64,000 bases of DNA, taken from Serpula lacrymans var. lacrymans S7.9 (lineage: Eukaryota > Basidiomycota > Agaricomycetes > Boletales > Serpulaceae). The stretch lies in assembly GCF_000218685.1 (NCBI RefSeq), contig NW_006763291.1, positions 3,475,443-3,539,442 of the forward strand, given 5' to 3'. Position 1 is the first letter of the stretch, and each line of letters begins with the position of its first letter. Below the pieces are notes generated by a model that ran no database searches, was not told the origin of the DNA, and worked only from the letters and a program-made list of their open reading frames with translations. Position numbers and translations under genes: made by a program. This document shows, in pieces, positions 63,488-64,000 of the stretch.

Positions 63488-64000
63488 TTAGCGCATGCTA
63501 CAGGATCTCCAGTGGTGAGACCTATAACTTACCGGCCTAGCGAGTGTCCAGCAATTCAAAGACGTGTAAGCCTTAGCGTAACCAGCTTCTGCATATGCAA
63601 ACATATACATCCACTTCCGTCTGAATGCTTCCAGATTCCTTTCGTCACAAAGCTGCGGAAACCTTTCTTTCATATGCTCCGCGACTTCGCCGTTAAAGTT
63701 TTTCTCAAGACGCCTGTAGAAGAATCAATAGGTAACATTATAATGCGACATGCACAGCAACCTTAACATACCTGCCCCATTCGCGGAGGGTGCGCGGATA
63801 GTCTTTGGGAGTATCTCATTAGTCTGTTCTTAACCATGCTCCAACAAACGTACGTATTCCATGATCTTCAATGCTCTCCAGGATGAACCGACCAGGGACA
63901 GCAGCTTGCACTGCAGCAGCAAAGCTCGTCGCGCTAGGGAGATGACAATTCGGCCAGTGGTAATGGCGAGCGAAGTCATCTGGCCTAAGGGGATATTGTC
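63488..64000 (-). CDS. Cyclopropane-fatty-acyl-phospholipid synthase-like methyltransferase, 3' part only
   Basis: Cut by the right edge. Exons read, in minus-strand order, RPDDFARHYHWPNCHLPSA and VPGRFILESIEDHGI (64000 to about 63852), HYPRTLREWGR (about 63808-63774), and RLEKNFNGEVAEHMKERFPQ through EAFRRKWMYMFAYAEAGYAK and SLNCWTLARP (about 63713-63530). This is the C-terminal part of the SAM-dependent CFA synthase family, whose members end with the HYxxTLxxW and RxWxxYFxYCExGF elements; they add methylene from S-adenosylmethionine to unsaturated lipid chains. The SAM-binding domain lies outside the window. The exact stop is uncertain: read-through gives TAA near 63488, while the donor GTAAGT at about 63529 would add a further exon. 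Confidence 0.8.

Overview
The window looks like a piece of nuclear genome from a mushroom-forming basidiomycete (Agaricomycetes). Genes are cut by many short introns of about 50-65 bases with clean GT..AG ends. Several proteins belong to families that are abundant in, or largely confined to, Agaricomycetes: DUF6699 (four copies), DUF6593, and F-box/leucine-rich proteins that begin MHRCL/MHKCL. No tRNA, rRNA, intact transposon, CRISPR array or bacterial-type operon was recognised.

Layout. 1-2.6 kb (minus): a DUF2235 alpha/beta-hydrolase running to the left edge. 3.9-5.6 kb (minus): an F-box/LRR-like gene. 6.7-8.3 kb (minus): a Ser/Thr-rich single-pass membrane protein, divergent from an O-fucosyltransferase-like gene at 8.5-10.2 kb (plus). 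10.2-16.4 kb: gene-poor, holding a diverged tandem duplication of about 0.8 kb. 16.5-18.0 kb: an HMG-box transcription factor. 21.0-22.3 kb: DUF6699. 23.7-24.4 kb: DUF6593. 26.5-27.2 kb: a basic, low-complexity protein. 28.3-33.6 kb: two paralogous bHLH-like genes with matching promoters, flanking a second F-box/LRR gene. 34.2-38.3 kb: the mitochondrial DNA polymerase gamma catalytic subunit. 38.9-42.9 kb: DUF6699, a secreted Cys-rich protein and another DUF6699. 45.5-47.4 kb: a GH5 exo-beta-1,3-glucanase-like enzyme. 49.6-50.5 kb: a fourth DUF6699. 50.5-56.9 kb: gene-poor with a decayed F-box relative. 56.9-64 kb: a secreted FAD-linked oxidase, a small zinc-finger-like protein, an MFS transporter and the 3' part of a cyclopropane-fatty-acyl-phospholipid synthase.

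Exon joins were worked out by hand. In most multi-exon genes the chosen splice sites give a continuous frame from ATG to stop, so protein lengths are quoted; these are predictions without transcript support. Housekeeping genes (polymerase gamma, GH5, MFS) alternate with lineage-specific families and long unoccupied stretches. The most unusual feature is the pair of bHLH-like genes at 28.5 and 32.7 kb: they keep the same exon pattern (exons 3 and 4 are exactly 14 and 69 nt in both) and a roughly 200-bp promoter with identical words at identical spacing, including a heat-shock-element-like GAACGTTCC about 120 bp before each ATG, although the proteins themselves have diverged strongly.
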